From: Gemmatimonadota bacterium | GTDB taxonomy: Bacteria; Gemmatimonadota; Gemmatimonadetes; Gemmatimonadales; GWC2-71-9 | Assembly: GCA_029859185.1 (NCBI GenBank) | Contig: JAOUDR010000044.1 | Coordinates: 1-11,061 of the forward strand | DNA length: 11,061 nt | Direction of reading: 5' to 3' | In this document: piece after piece, positions 1 through 8,000 of the stretch | Layout of the letters: each line of letters opens with the position of its first letter | How positions within the stretch are numbered: position 1 is the first letter of the stretch | Notes under the pieces: generated by a model | The model's database searches: none | Seen by the model: the letters and a program-made list of their open reading frames with translations, nothing else | Told to the model about the DNA's origin: nothing | Program-made: the position numbers and the translations under genes

Positions 1-1
1 C

Positions 2-142
2 GTGTACAAGGGATTCGGCCACGGGATCACCAAGCCGAAGGAGCGACTCGCGGCCATGTGGCACAACTGGCAGTGGTTTGGCCGGTATGTCTGGGGAGAG
101 GAAGTGGCGATCCCTGCGGGTGAGGCGCCCGCCAACCCCTAG
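2..142 (+). CDS. S9-family serine peptidase (prolyl oligopeptidase type), C-terminal 46 residues only
   Basis: Only the last 46 codons lie in the window, and the gene starts upstream. The visible reading frame contains YKGFGHGITKPKER followed by an aromatic-rich helix (MWHNWQWFGRYVWGEE), then a short Ala/Pro tail and TAG. A Gly-x-Gly-His-Gly segment followed by a Lys/Arg-rich turn and a Trp/Tyr-rich final helix is typical of the end of the alpha/beta-hydrolase domain in S9 peptidases (acylaminoacyl-peptidase and dipeptidyl-peptidase types). In those enzymes this histidine belongs to the Ser-Asp-His triad. The nucleophile and acid would be upstream and cannot be checked here. In Gemmatimonadota- and Acidobacteria-like genomes these enzymes are commonly exported and degrade peptides, but export cannot be judged from this fragment. 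Family assignment is fairly secure; subfamily and substrate are unknown. Confidence 0.75.
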   Translation: MYKGFGHGITKPKERLAAMWHNWQWFGRYVWGEEVAIPAGEAPANP

Positions 143-225
143 GTGGGGCCTGGCGTTTCCCTTTGCGTGGCCTCGCCATCCGGCCATCTTGGAGCAGGGA
201 GGCACACCACACCACGGGGGAGATC

Positions 226-564
226 ATGCGCACACTCCTGCTCCTCGCCGCCTTCGCGATGCTCGCCTGGATCGTGATCGGCTCCGTGCTCTGGATTGGC
301 GAGTACGGAGATCCCGTCATCGCGTTCTCGTCTTTCTGGGCCACACTGCACTCCGATTGGATGCTGCTGATCCTCGTTACCGACATGGTGATGTTCACGA
401 TCGCCGCCTTTGTTTGGGTCGCGACGGATCTGCGCGCGCACGGCGCCCCTCCCACGCAGATCGTCGCGTGGCTCGCCCTGATGCTGTGTCTCGGGAGCGT
501 CGTGTTGTTCGTCTATCTCGCGCGTCGAGCGCCGCCTTCGGCATCTGCGCCCGCCACCGCGTGA
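226..564 (+). CDS. Small integral membrane protein, DUF2834-like
   Basis: A 112-residue protein with three predicted membrane helices at about residues 2-24, 46-68 and 78-99, and a short Ala/Pro/Ser-rich C-terminal tail. The layout matches the DUF2834 family of small inner-membrane proteins of unknown function: a first helix, a polar loop with Phe/Trp, a helix with an Asp near its start (VTDM), a cytoplasmic-type loop (TDLRAHGAPP), and a last helix. That match is from memory of the family and was not tested. The ATG at 226 is chosen because a G-rich ribosome binding site (GGGGGAG, 216-222) sits just before it and the hydrophobic signal begins there; an earlier in-frame ATG at 163 would add 21 polar residues. 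Its stop TGA overlaps the next start (GTGA), so it probably heads a three-gene cotranscribed unit. No catalytic residue pattern is visible. Confidence 0.75.
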   Translation: MRTLLLLAAFAMLAWIVIGSVLWIGEYGDPVIAFSSFWATLHSDWMLLILVTDMVMFTIAAFVWVATDLRAHGAPPTQIVAWLALMLCLGSVVLFVYLARRAPPSASAPATA

Positions 565-1271
565 CCGAGGCGGAGCGGCGCTACTCTGACGAAGAAGTCG
601 CCCTGATCCTCAGGAAGGCCGCGCAACTCGACACCGGATCTGCGGGGTCGGAGGCCGGCGACGGCCTCTCCCTGACCGAGATCGAGCGCATCGCGCGGGA
701 GGTCGGCATTGCCCCGGACGTCGTGGCGCGGGCGGCGGCGGCCCTCCAAGCCGAGGCGCCGAGCACGGCGGCGAAGATCTTCGGCGGGCCGACGGACTTC
801 GCGGCCGAGCACGAGGCACGCGGCGAAGTCCCGCGTGAGCACTACGGCGACGTCGTGGAGGCCATCCGACGCGTGATGGGGAAGCCCGGGCAGACGAGCG
901 AAGTGCTGGACGGCCTGGAGTGGAAGTCGTGGGGGGACACCACGCAGGTGACCGTGGTCGTCCGTCCAACCGCCGGCCGCACACGGGTACAGATCCTCGC
1001 CGACCGTGGCGGTTCAGCCATCATCGCCTATCTCGTTCCTGGCGTCGGGGCACTCCTCGGTGGCGTCATCACGGGCGCCATCCTGGAGCCGACCGTCGGT
1101 CCTGGTCTCCTGATCATCGGAACGGCCGCCGGCGCCGGGTTTCTCGGAGCCCGCACGATCTGGACTGCGGCGACCCGCCGCTTCCGCCGGAAGTTCGCGT
1201 CACTCGTGGAAGCGGTGACGGGCGAGGTAGAGCGCCGCGCGGCACCGCCGAAGAACGATCTCCCGTCATGA
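561..1271 (+). CDS. Conserved-type hypothetical membrane protein with helical N-terminal domain
   Basis: A 236-residue protein if started at GTG 561, which overlaps the preceding stop codon by 4 bases (GTGA). The same frame stays open upstream, but that stretch is covered by the DUF2834-like gene, and translational coupling favours 561. Residues 5-62 form two amphipathic helices (ERRYSDEEVALILRKA, then LTEIERIAREVGIAPDVVARAA). This resembles an N-terminal module I associate with uncharacterised Gemmatimonadota proteins, possibly a small helical interaction or DNA-binding-like fold. Residues 93-150 look like an alpha/beta segment. Residues 152-173 and 178-201 are Gly/Ala-rich hydrophobic stretches that probably form a membrane hairpin, followed by a basic stretch (RRFRRKF) consistent with a cytoplasmic C-terminus. 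No enzyme motif is seen. Its stop overlaps the nuclease start (ATGA). I cannot assign a function. Confidence 0.75.
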   Translation: MTEAERRYSDEEVALILRKAAQLDTGSAGSEAGDGLSLTEIERIAREVGIAPDVVARAAAALQAEAPSTAAKIFGGPTDFAAEHEARGEVPREHYGDVVEAIRRVMGKPGQTSEVLDGLEWKSWGDTTQVTVVVRPTAGRTRVQILADRGGSAIIAYLVPGVGALLGGVITGAILEPTVGPGLLIIGTAAGAGFLGARTIWTAATRRFRRKFASLVEAVTGEVERRAAPPKNDLPS

Positions 1272-1810
1272 GGCGCGCCGCCGCGATGTGCCTCGTGTTG
1301 AGCACGTCCGCGGCTTGCACCCCTCCCGCCTCGAAGGATGGCGGCGTTGCAGCGGTCGACCGAGGTGGTCCCTCGGCTCCCCAGGCGGTTACGACCGATT
1401 GTGTGGTCGCGCGCATCGTGGACGGCGACACGATCATCTGTGCGCCCAACCAGCGGGTGCGGCTGATCGGCATGGACACGCCGGAGATGCGCCACGTGCC
1501 GTTCGGCCGTCAGGCGCGCGATACGCTCGCGATGCTCGTGCCGGCTGGCGCAAGGGTTCAGCTCGAGCCGGATGTCGAGCGAACGGATCGGTATGGACGC
1601 GCGCTCGCCTACGTGTGGCGGGACGGCATGCTCATCAACTGGTGGCTCGTGCGGAGTGGGTGGGCCCGCACGCTCACGGTCCCACCAAACGTCCGCTACG
1701 TCGATCAGTTTCGCGAGGCGCAACGGGCCGCCCGCGCCGAGGGTCGCGGCCTGTGGGACCACGGGACGTTTGCGTGCGGCCCGGGAGCGCAGGCGGGCCG
1801 CGGCTGCTGA
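1268..1810 (+). CDS. Staphylococcal-nuclease-like (thermonuclease) protein, probable lipoprotein
   Basis: A 180-residue protein with an SNase domain at about 45-165. The core motifs are all recognisable: VDGDT (51-55) and RVRLIGMDTPE (63-73) with the Ca-binding-type Asp52, Asp54 and Asp70, catalytic Arg65 and Glu73, and TDRYGRALAYV (106-116) with the second catalytic Arg111. The following helix (LINWWLVRSGWA) and the closing AARAEGRGLW segment are also typical. SNase-type enzymes cleave single-stranded and double-stranded DNA and RNA with calcium. The N-terminus has two Arg, a short hydrophobic stretch and Ser-Ala-Ala-Cys17, an approximate lipobox followed by a Pro/Ser/Gly-rich linker, so I infer export with lipid anchoring at Cys17; simple secretion is the alternative. 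The start overlaps the previous stop by 4 bases. The stop codon lies in the loop of a strong hairpin. Family is very secure; location is moderate. Confidence 0.92.
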   Translation: MRRAAAMCLVLSTSAACTPPASKDGGVAAVDRGGPSAPQAVTTDCVVARIVDGDTIICAPNQRVRLIGMDTPEMRHVPFGRQARDTLAMLVPAGARVQLEPDVERTDRYGRALAYVWRDGMLINWWLVRSGWARTLTVPPNVRYVDQFREAQRAARAEGRGLWDHGTFACGPGAQAGRGC

Positions 1811-1822
1811 CAGCCGCGGCCC
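1795..1822. terminator. Strong hairpin between convergent genes, probable bidirectional terminator
   Basis: A perfect 12-bp inverted repeat, GGGCCGCGGCTG and CAGCCGCGGCCC, separated by a 4-base loop (CTGA, 1807-1810). The loop contains the stop codon of the nuclease gene (1808-1810). It lies 11 bases from the end of the convergent ATPase gene at 1834. There is no clear T tract on either side, so this would be a tract-less intrinsic terminator or a transcript-end stabilising hairpin serving both genes. Confidence 0.6.
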
Positions 1823-1833
1823 CGGTTGGAAGC

Positions 1834-4296
1834 TCAGCGATAGGCCGGCGTGGCAACGCCGTGCTGATCCACCCACCATGGCAGCCACGCGAGTGCGACG
1901 CGACTCACGCTGATATCGGACTTGCGAGGACGGATGACGCATTCCTCCAGTCCCAGGGCTTCAATGTCGAGGCCGTCCTGCGCCGCCGTGGCGTCAGTCT
2001 GAAACCTGGCTTCGAGCTGTGCGAACTGCTCGTGGAGCGCCTCGAGATCCCGCTGAGCCCGTGCCACGTCGTCCTTCTGCCGGGCTGCTCGGCCGAAGCC
2101 CCGGGCGGCGGTCGTTGCCCGACCAATGTTCCCCACGCTCGTCACCTTGCGACCGAGTAGTGCGCCGAGCACGGTTGCACCCACCGAGATGGCCGACTGC
2201 ATTTTCTGTTGACCGTATTCCGTCTTCTCCCGGCCGATGCGTTCCTCCGCCTTGCGAATGCGCTCCTGAAGCGAGCGCAGCTTGGGGGCGTACTGCCGCC
2301 GCAGTTTCTCGACGACGGCATCGCGCCGCTGCCGGGCTTCCTCCCGGAGTCGGACCGTGAACTCCGCTCGGGTCTCCCCGGGCCGGCCGCTGACCTTGAG
2401 CTCAGGACTTTGCAGCACCGTGAGCGTCGCGGACTGGTAGAGGTACGTCTTGAAGGACCGTTCCCAGCTCTGGTAGCTCTTGCCGTTGACGGCCCGTGCG
2501 GGCAACTCGGCAAAGTCCGCGGCGGCGGCCTGCGCCTTCGACGTTTCCACCGGCCCACCGAGCCGCTCGGCGGCGTCCCAGGCATCGATTCCCGCATCGG
2601 CGGTCAGTGGCGCCACGTAGGTCACCGTCTCCCACTCATCCACTTTGTCTTTCGCCGAGACAAAGTGCAGATCGCCCCGTCCCAACAGGGCTGGACGGTA
2701 CAGCAAGCGACTCCCCTCGATGGTGCGCGCCGGCGCAATGAACCCCTCGCCGGCCTCCGGCGGCACGATGGGGCGGCTTGACGCTGCCGCGGGAGCTGCC
2801 TGCGGCCCGGGAGCCGGTGACGCCTTCGCCGGCGCCAGTTCCGCCGCCCCCGGGCGGGGTCGGTTGGCCATGAGCGTCTGGATCTGGGTCCGCGTGAGCG
2901 GACCGCGCAGGTACGAGAGCGCCCAGCGCGTGTGGAACAGCACGGGCCCGTCGTCGTGCACGTTGTGCATCAGGAACACGCGGCTCTTGAGGCCGGCAAG
3001 CACCTTGTCCATCCGCGCACGATCGAACCCCGCCCCGGCGGCGGCGGACGCCCCCTCCAGTCCTTCGAGGACGCGGAGCTTGTCCCGCTCGGTCTGCAAC
3101 CGGCCCAAGAACCACGTTCCGGTGTTTGCGAGCCCCTTGTAGTCGAGGTCCACCGGGTTCTGGGTGGCGAGGACGACGCCAATGCCATAGGCGCGTGCCT
3201 GTTTGAGCAGCGTCAGCATGGGTGTCTTCGACGGCGGGTTGGCCGTGGGCGGGAAGTAGCCGAACACCTCGTCCATATAGAGCAGGGCACGCAGGCTCGT
3301 CGTCCCCGACTGCCCGCGCATCCACGAGACCATTTCGTTGAGCAGCAAGGTCACAAAGAACATGCGCTCGGGTTCCGACAGATGGGCGATCGAGAGGATC
3401 GCAATCCGCGGTCGCCCGTCAGCGGTCCACAGCATCTTCGGAATGTCCAACGGCTCCCCCTCGAGCCAGGCCGCGAAGCCGGGGGACGCCAGCAGACTGT
3501 TCAGGCGCAGCGCGAGCTCCATGCGATCGGCCTGAGGGAAGAACGTCTCCAGTGCCATCACGCCGATCTTCTCCACGCCGGGTGACTGGACACTGCCAAT
3601 CAGTCCGGCGAGATCGAGGTCCTGGCCCCGGCCCCAGGCCTCCTGCAGAATGGTCGAGAGCAGGACGTGTTCCCGACTGCGCACGGGATCCGCCTCGATG
3701 CCCAGCAACGCCAGCAGCCCGGAGGCGGAGGACGACACCCGTTCCCGGAGGGCATCGGCATCGTCCCGGACGGCGCTGGCCGGCGCCGCAAAGGACTGCA
3801 GCACGGTCAGGGGCCATCCCGCGTTGCTCCCGGGCGTGTAGACCGCGACGTCCGCGGCGGCACGCAGGCGCGCGATGCGGTCCCCCGTTTGCCCCCAACT
3901 CGCCAGGCCCGCGCGCCACGACTGGGCCACCTCAGTGGCGTAGGCGTCAGGCGTGACACCTTTCCGGCCGGCTTCCGCTTCATCGATCCATGGCCGGAAG
4001 TCGCTCGGCGCGAGATCCGGGAATGTCAGCAGGAGATTGCCGAGATCCCCCTTGGGGTCGATTGCGATGGCGGGAATGCCGTCGATTGCCGCTTCTTCCA
4101 GCAACGAGAGGCAGAGCCCGGTCTTGCCGCTGCCCGTCATCCCGACACACACCGCATGGGTCGTCAGGTCTTTGGCATCGTACAGCAGGAGATCCGATGT
4201 GATGCCCTCGGCGTCGAGATCGTATCCACGGCCGAGGTAGAAGGCCCCGAGCTTCTCGAACAGATCGGGATTGGGAGGTTCCGGATGCGCTGCCAT
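1834..4296 (-). CDS. HerA-like P-loop ATPase with C-terminal coiled coil (COG0433/DUF87 type)
   Basis: An 820-residue protein from ATG 4296. The frame continues 25 codons upstream, but that extension is Gly/Cys-rich and lies in the divergent promoter region. The ATPase part (about 45-470) has Walker A GMTGSGKT (52-59), an AIDPKGDLGN strand (78-87), Walker B LLYMDE (338-343), the ATQNP sensor-like motif (377-381) and a downstream LGRLQTERDK segment, as in HerA/VirB4/FtsK-type ring translocases. A Pro/Ala-rich linker spans about 480-512. A second domain follows, with charged helices at about 645-700 and 738-772 likely forming a coiled coil, split by a Gly/Ala-rich hydrophobic stretch (702-716). 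The C-terminus ends in a conserved-looking SDISVSRVALAWLPW block. HerA usually works with the NurA nuclease in end resection; no NurA, SIR2 or methyltransferase partner is adjacent. ATPase class is secure; the cellular role is unknown. Confidence 0.88.
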   Translation of the reverse strand: MAAHPEPPNPDLFEKLGAFYLGRGYDLDAEGITSDLLLYDAKDLTTHAVCVGMTGSGKTGLCLSLLEEAAIDGIPAIAIDPKGDLGNLLLTFPDLAPSDFRPWIDEAEAGRKGVTPDAYATEVAQSWRAGLASWGQTGDRIARLRAAADVAVYTPGSNAGWPLTVLQSFAAPASAVRDDADALRERVSSSASGLLALLGIEADPVRSREHVLLSTILQEAWGRGQDLDLAGLIGSVQSPGVEKIGVMALETFFPQADRMELALRLNSLLASPGFAAWLEGEPLDIPKMLWTADGRPRIAILSIAHLSEPERMFFVTLLLNEMVSWMRGQSGTTSLRALLYMDEVFGYFPPTANPPSKTPMLTLLKQARAYGIGVVLATQNPVDLDYKGLANTGTWFLGRLQTERDKLRVLEGLEGASAAAGAGFDRARMDKVLAGLKSRVFLMHNVHDDGPVLFHTRWALSYLRGPLTRTQIQTLMANRPRPGAAELAPAKASPAPGPQAAPAAASSRPIVPPEAGEGFIAPARTIEGSRLLYRPALLGRGDLHFVSAKDKVDEWETVTYVAPLTADAGIDAWDAAERLGGPVETSKAQAAAADFAELPARAVNGKSYQSWERSFKTYLYQSATLTVLQSPELKVSGRPGETRAEFTVRLREEARQRRDAVVEKLRRQYAPKLRSLQERIRKAEERIGREKTEYGQQKMQSAISVGATVLGALLGRKVTSVGNIGRATTAARGFGRAARQKDDVARAQRDLEALHEQFAQLEARFQTDATAAQDGLDIEALGLEECVIRPRKSDISVSRVALAWLPWWVDQHGVATPAYR

Positions 4297-4417
4297 GAAT
4301 TGGGTACCCTGGAAGAATATGCCGTAGGATAATCCACTACCCGCCTGCTCGCACGACCCGCCCCCGCACACCCACGCGGATCTTTGACGGACCCCGAGGC
4401 CCGGCTACTGTTCATCC
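4297..4417. other. Divergent intergenic region between ATPase and DinB-type genes
   Basis: This 121-bp stretch must hold the start signals for both divergent genes. On the plus strand a TTGACG/TACTGT pair ends just before the DinB-type ATG (listed separately). On the minus side the sequence is locally AT-richer (4310-4335, with GGATAAT and AATAT words), consistent with a promoter for the ATPase gene, but no good -35 hexamer is seen and only a weak AGGG lies before its ATG. An 8-bp palindrome GGGTACCC sits at 4302-4309. Confidence 0.5.
4384..4411 (+). promoter_or_regulatory. Candidate promoter for the DinB-type gene, possibly giving a leaderless mRNA
   Basis: TTGACG (4384-4389; five of six match to TTGACA) and TACTGT (4406-4411; four of six match to TATAAT) are separated by 16 bases. 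The expected transcription start, 6-7 bases downstream, falls on or beside the A of the ATG at 4418. No Shine-Dalgarno sequence lies upstream of that ATG. Both facts fit a leaderless transcript, but hexamer matches of this quality also occur by chance. Confidence 0.4.
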
Positions 4418-4954
4418 ATGAGCGCATCGTCAGCAGCGTTCGATCTCGCCGATGCCCTGGCCATCCTCGAGCGCACCCCCATCGTGTTGCGCTCCTGGCT
4501 GGCCGACCTACCCGACGCATGGCTCCGTGCCGACGAAGGACCGGACACGTTCAGCCCAATCGAAGTCCTGGGCCACCTCATCCACGGAGAGCGCACCGAC
4601 TGGATGACCCGTACGCGCGCCATTCTCGGGCACGAGACCACCCGGTTTGAGCCCTTCGATCGCTTCGCGCAACGACAGGACTTCGTGGGTTGGTCCGCTG
4701 TCCAGCTCCTGGACGAGTTCGCGCAGTTGCGGGCCGCGAACCTGAAGACCTTGCGGGCCCTTCCCATTGCGGAAGCCACGCTGGCTCGGGAAGGCCATCA
4801 CCCGGAACTGGGGACCGTGACGCTTGGAGAGCTGCTCGCGACGTGGGTGGTCCACGACCTGAGCCACATGGGCCAGATCGCCCGCGTCATGGCCAAGCGC
4901 TACGGCAGCGCGGTGGGGCCGTGGCGAGCATACCTTCCCATTCTGCAGCGGTAG
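4418..4954 (+). CDS. DinB/YfiT-family four-helix-bundle protein
   Basis: A 178-residue protein with the DinB_2 pattern. Three histidines sit where this superfamily places its metal ligands: His53 in the VLGHLIHGE motif (50-58), and His146 and His150 in the WVVHDLSHMGQIARVM helix (143-158). Long amphipathic helices lie at about 7-30, 47-70, 94-116 and 135-160, with a conserved-looking PWRAYLP tail. DinB superfamily members bind a divalent metal and include thiol transferases such as those using mycothiol or bacillithiol, but most, including this subgroup, have no known substrate. It is cytosolic, with no signal peptide. It is divergent from the HerA-like ATPase and monocistronic, followed by a 130-bp gap. 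The ATG at 4418 has no ribosome binding site, yet the homologous-looking N-terminal helix begins right there, so the start is still preferred. Confidence 0.88.
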   Translation: MSASSAAFDLADALAILERTPIVLRSWLADLPDAWLRADEGPDTFSPIEVLGHLIHGERTDWMTRTRAILGHETTRFEPFDRFAQRQDFVGWSAVQLLDEFAQLRAANLKTLRALPIAEATLAREGHHPELGTVTLGELLATWVVHDLSHMGQIARVMAKRYGSAVGPWRAYLPILQR

Positions 4955-4994
4955 CCGGGGTTCGAGGTGGCCTTCATGCGCCGCAGTTTCATCT

Positions 4995-5028
4995 GGAAGG
5001 CCAGGCCCTGACCTGGGATACGCCTTCC
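4995..5028 (+). terminator. Imperfect stem-loop downstream of the DinB-type gene
   Basis: GGAAGGC (4995-5001) pairs with GCCTTCC (5022-5028), and inside it CAGG (5002-5005) pairs with CCTG (5012-5015), leaving a 6-base loop and a one-sided 6-base bulge. It lies 40 bases after the DinB-type stop codon and is followed by a pyrimidine-rich stretch without a T run. It may end the DinB-type transcript; it may equally be an unremarkable GC-rich pairing. Confidence 0.3.
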
Positions 5029-5071
5029 CCTCCCCTTGAAGCGGCGACACTTTTGCACCAATCCACACACC

Positions 5072-5075
5072 GGAG
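5072..5075 (+). promoter_or_regulatory. Ribosome binding site that supports a GTG start
   Basis: GGAG lies 9 bases before GTG 5085. The alternative ATG at 5100 has no purine-rich sequence at a suitable distance and would remove both arginines from the signal peptide n-region, so GTG 5085 is the better start for the following gene. Confidence 0.55.
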
Positions 5076-5084
5076 TCTCGGCCT

Positions 5085-8000
5085 GTGCGCTCGTTTCGTA
5101 TGCCCCCCACACTTGCGTTCGTCGGCACGCTGATCCTCACCCTCAACACCCTCCACGCCCAGCAACTCGACCCGGCGCGCTACGCCCGGCTCCAGTATCG
5201 GCACCTCGGGCCGGAAGGGAACCGCGCCAGCGCCGTCGCCGGTGAACCCGGCAACCCCATGGTGGCGTACATCGGCGCCGCGTCGGGCGGTGTGTGGAAG
5301 AGCGCCGACGGCGGGGTCACATGGAAGCCGACGTTCGACGCGCAGACCGCGCAGGCGATCGGCGCGCTGGCCGTCGCTCCCTCGGCCCCCAACGTCGTGT
5401 GGGCCGGCACGGGCGAAACGTTCATCATCCGGTCGCCGACGTCACCGGGCAACGGGATCTACCAGTCGACGGATGCAGGAGAGACCTGGCGGCACATGGG
5501 CCTCGATGCATCAGGCCACATCGGCCGGATCCTGGTGCACCCCCGTGATGCCGAAGTCGTCTATGCGTGCGTCCTCGGTCACGCGTACGGACCGCAGGAG
5601 GAGCGCGGGGTGTACCGGACGACCGACGGTGGCACGACGTGGGCCCGGGTGTTGTTCGTGGACCCGAACACCGGATGTTCCGACCTCGCGATGGACGCCA
5701 CGGATCCCGGCGTGCTCGTCGCCGGGATGTGGCAGTTCGAGATCAAGCCGTGGAATCTCAACAGTGGGGGACCCGGGAGCGGCGTGTTCATCACGCGGGA
5801 CGCTGGGGACACCTGGACGCGTCTCGTGGGACACGGATTGCCGAAGGCGGGCAGCGACGTGGGGAAGGTGGCCGTGGCCATCGCACCGAGTGATCCCGGC
5901 CGGATGTACGCTCTGCTCGAACAGGCCGATCCCACGCTGTATCGGTCAGATGACGGGGGCGCGAGTTGGCGGATCGTGACCCGCAATCACGACATCGCGG
6001 AGCGGGCACCGTACTACACCCGCTTCGCCGTCTCGCCAGACGACCGGGATCGTCTCTACTTCGTCTCCGTCCGATTCTCCGTGTCGAAGGACGGGGGCGC
6101 GACCCTCGTGAGCGGGTACGGCGCCGGCGGCGACAACCACGACATCTGGATCGACCCGCGCAATCCCGATCGCTACATGGTCGCGCACGACGGCGGTGTC
6201 AGCATCACGCTCAACCGCGGCGAGAGCTATCGACGGATCGTGTTGCCGATCGCGCAGATGTACCACGTCTTCACCGATACGCGCGTGCCGTATCACGTGT
6301 ACGGGAACCGCCAGGACGGGTACTCCTACCGCGGTCCCAGTAACACGCGCTCGGGCGGCGGCATCACCGAGGGCCACTGGCACTCCTTCGGAGGATGCGA
6401 GAGCGGGTTTGGCATCCCCGACACGGTGAGCAACACGATCGTCTGGTCCGGCTGCTACGATGGCGGGCTGCAGCGCTACGACCTCATGACGGGTCAGGCC
6501 CGCGACGTCCGTGTCTGGCCCGAGGGAGGCTATGGTTGGGCACCGGCGGGGCTCCGGTACCGATGGAACTGGACATTCCCTGTCGTGCTCTCACCGCACG
6601 ATCCGAATCACGTCTACGTGGGCAGCCAGTACGTGCACGAGACGACCGACGGCGGCCAGACTTGGCACGAGATCAGTCCCGACCTCACGACGAACGACAC
6701 GACCAAGCAGCGAACCTCCGGCGGCGTGGCGGTGGACAACCTGATGACCTTCGATGCACCCGTCCTGCATGCGTTGGCCGAGTCACCCCTCGAGGCGGGG
6801 GTCCTCTGGGCCGGCTCGGGGGATGGACTCGTCCATGTGACGCGGGATGGTGGTGGCACATGGGCCAACGTGACGGCGAACATCCGCGGACTCCCCACGT
6901 GGGGCAAGGTGACGGCGATCGTGCCATCACGGTACGACGCAGGGACCGCCTATGTCGTGGTGGACCGGCACGAGATGGCCGACTTCGAGCCGTACGTCTT
7001 CAAGGCCACCGAGTACGGGAAGACCTGGCGACGGATCGACGCGGGCATCCCACGCTCGGTCCTCAGCTACGCGCATACGGTCGCCGAGGATGCCGTGCGC
7101 CGCGGCATGCTGTTCGTTGGCACGGAGAACGGGCTGTACTTCACACGAGATGACGGTGCGCACTGGCAGCCGCTCCAACTGAACCTGCCGCACGCTCCGG
7201 TCTCATGGATCACGGTGCAGCCACACTTCGGCGACCTCGTGGTCTCCACCTATGGCCGCGGCATCTGGATCCTCGACGACTTGACCTCCCTGCGCACGAT
7301 CGAGCCCGGGATGCTGGACGCTCCGCTTCACCTCTTCGCGCCGCGGCCCGCCTACCGGTTCCGGGCGATTCACAATGTGCCGAGCGCTCCGAGCTTCTCG
7401 ACGGGGCAGAACCCGCGCTATGGAGCGACCATCGACTACCACCTCCGGGGCGATCCGGCGGATACGACCGACAGTCGGTCGGCGCAGTTCGTCGTTCTGG
7501 ACGCGGCGGGTGACACGGTGCGCACGTTCACGGGTCCCGCGAAGCCGGGGCTGAACCGCGCGTGGTGGGATCTCCGATACGCGGGCGCGCGCGAGCCGCG
7601 ACTCCGCACACCGCCCCCGGGCCGGTCCTGGGTCCCGCTCAACGATGATGGATGGCGGCGGTTGGTCGTGTGGGATCTGGACCTCTCCACGCGCGGCGGG
7701 CTGGCGCCGCCGGGGGTATACACCATTGTCGTCGCCGTCGGTGCGGACTCGGCCACCACCTCGGTGGAGGTCCGCAAAGACCCCTATTCCACGGGCACCG
7801 AGGCCGATATCCGCCAACAGGTGGAGCTTGCCCTCGAGCTGCGTGCCGACCTCGATCGTACGGTCGACATGATCAATCGCATCGAGTGGATCAAGAAGCA
7901 GCTGGCGGACATGCGCGGGATTCTGGACGACAAATCGACGGTCAAGGACGCGGATGTGGCTGCGGCCTTGCGTGACAGCGCACGCGCCGTAGAGGATCGG

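Noticed and set aside
78..560. N-terminal extension of the 236-residue membrane protein frame
   Set aside because: It overlaps the whole DUF2834-like gene and its translation is Arg/Pro-rich with no fold-like pattern. GTG 561 overlapping the previous stop is the natural start.
1905..3956. Many long frames on both strands within the ATPase gene
   Set aside because: All are shadows of a GC-rich coding sequence with intact Walker motifs; none has a ribosome binding site together with a recognisable protein.
1268..4296. Defence or DNA-processing island formed by nuclease plus HerA-like ATPase
   Set aside because: The genes converge, the nuclease carries an export signal while the ATPase is cytosolic, and there are no typical defence partners or mobile genes nearby.
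4302..4309. GGGTACCC palindrome as an operator in the divergent region
   Set aside because: It is a single 8-bp palindrome with no second copy and no regulator gene nearby; expected by chance at this composition.
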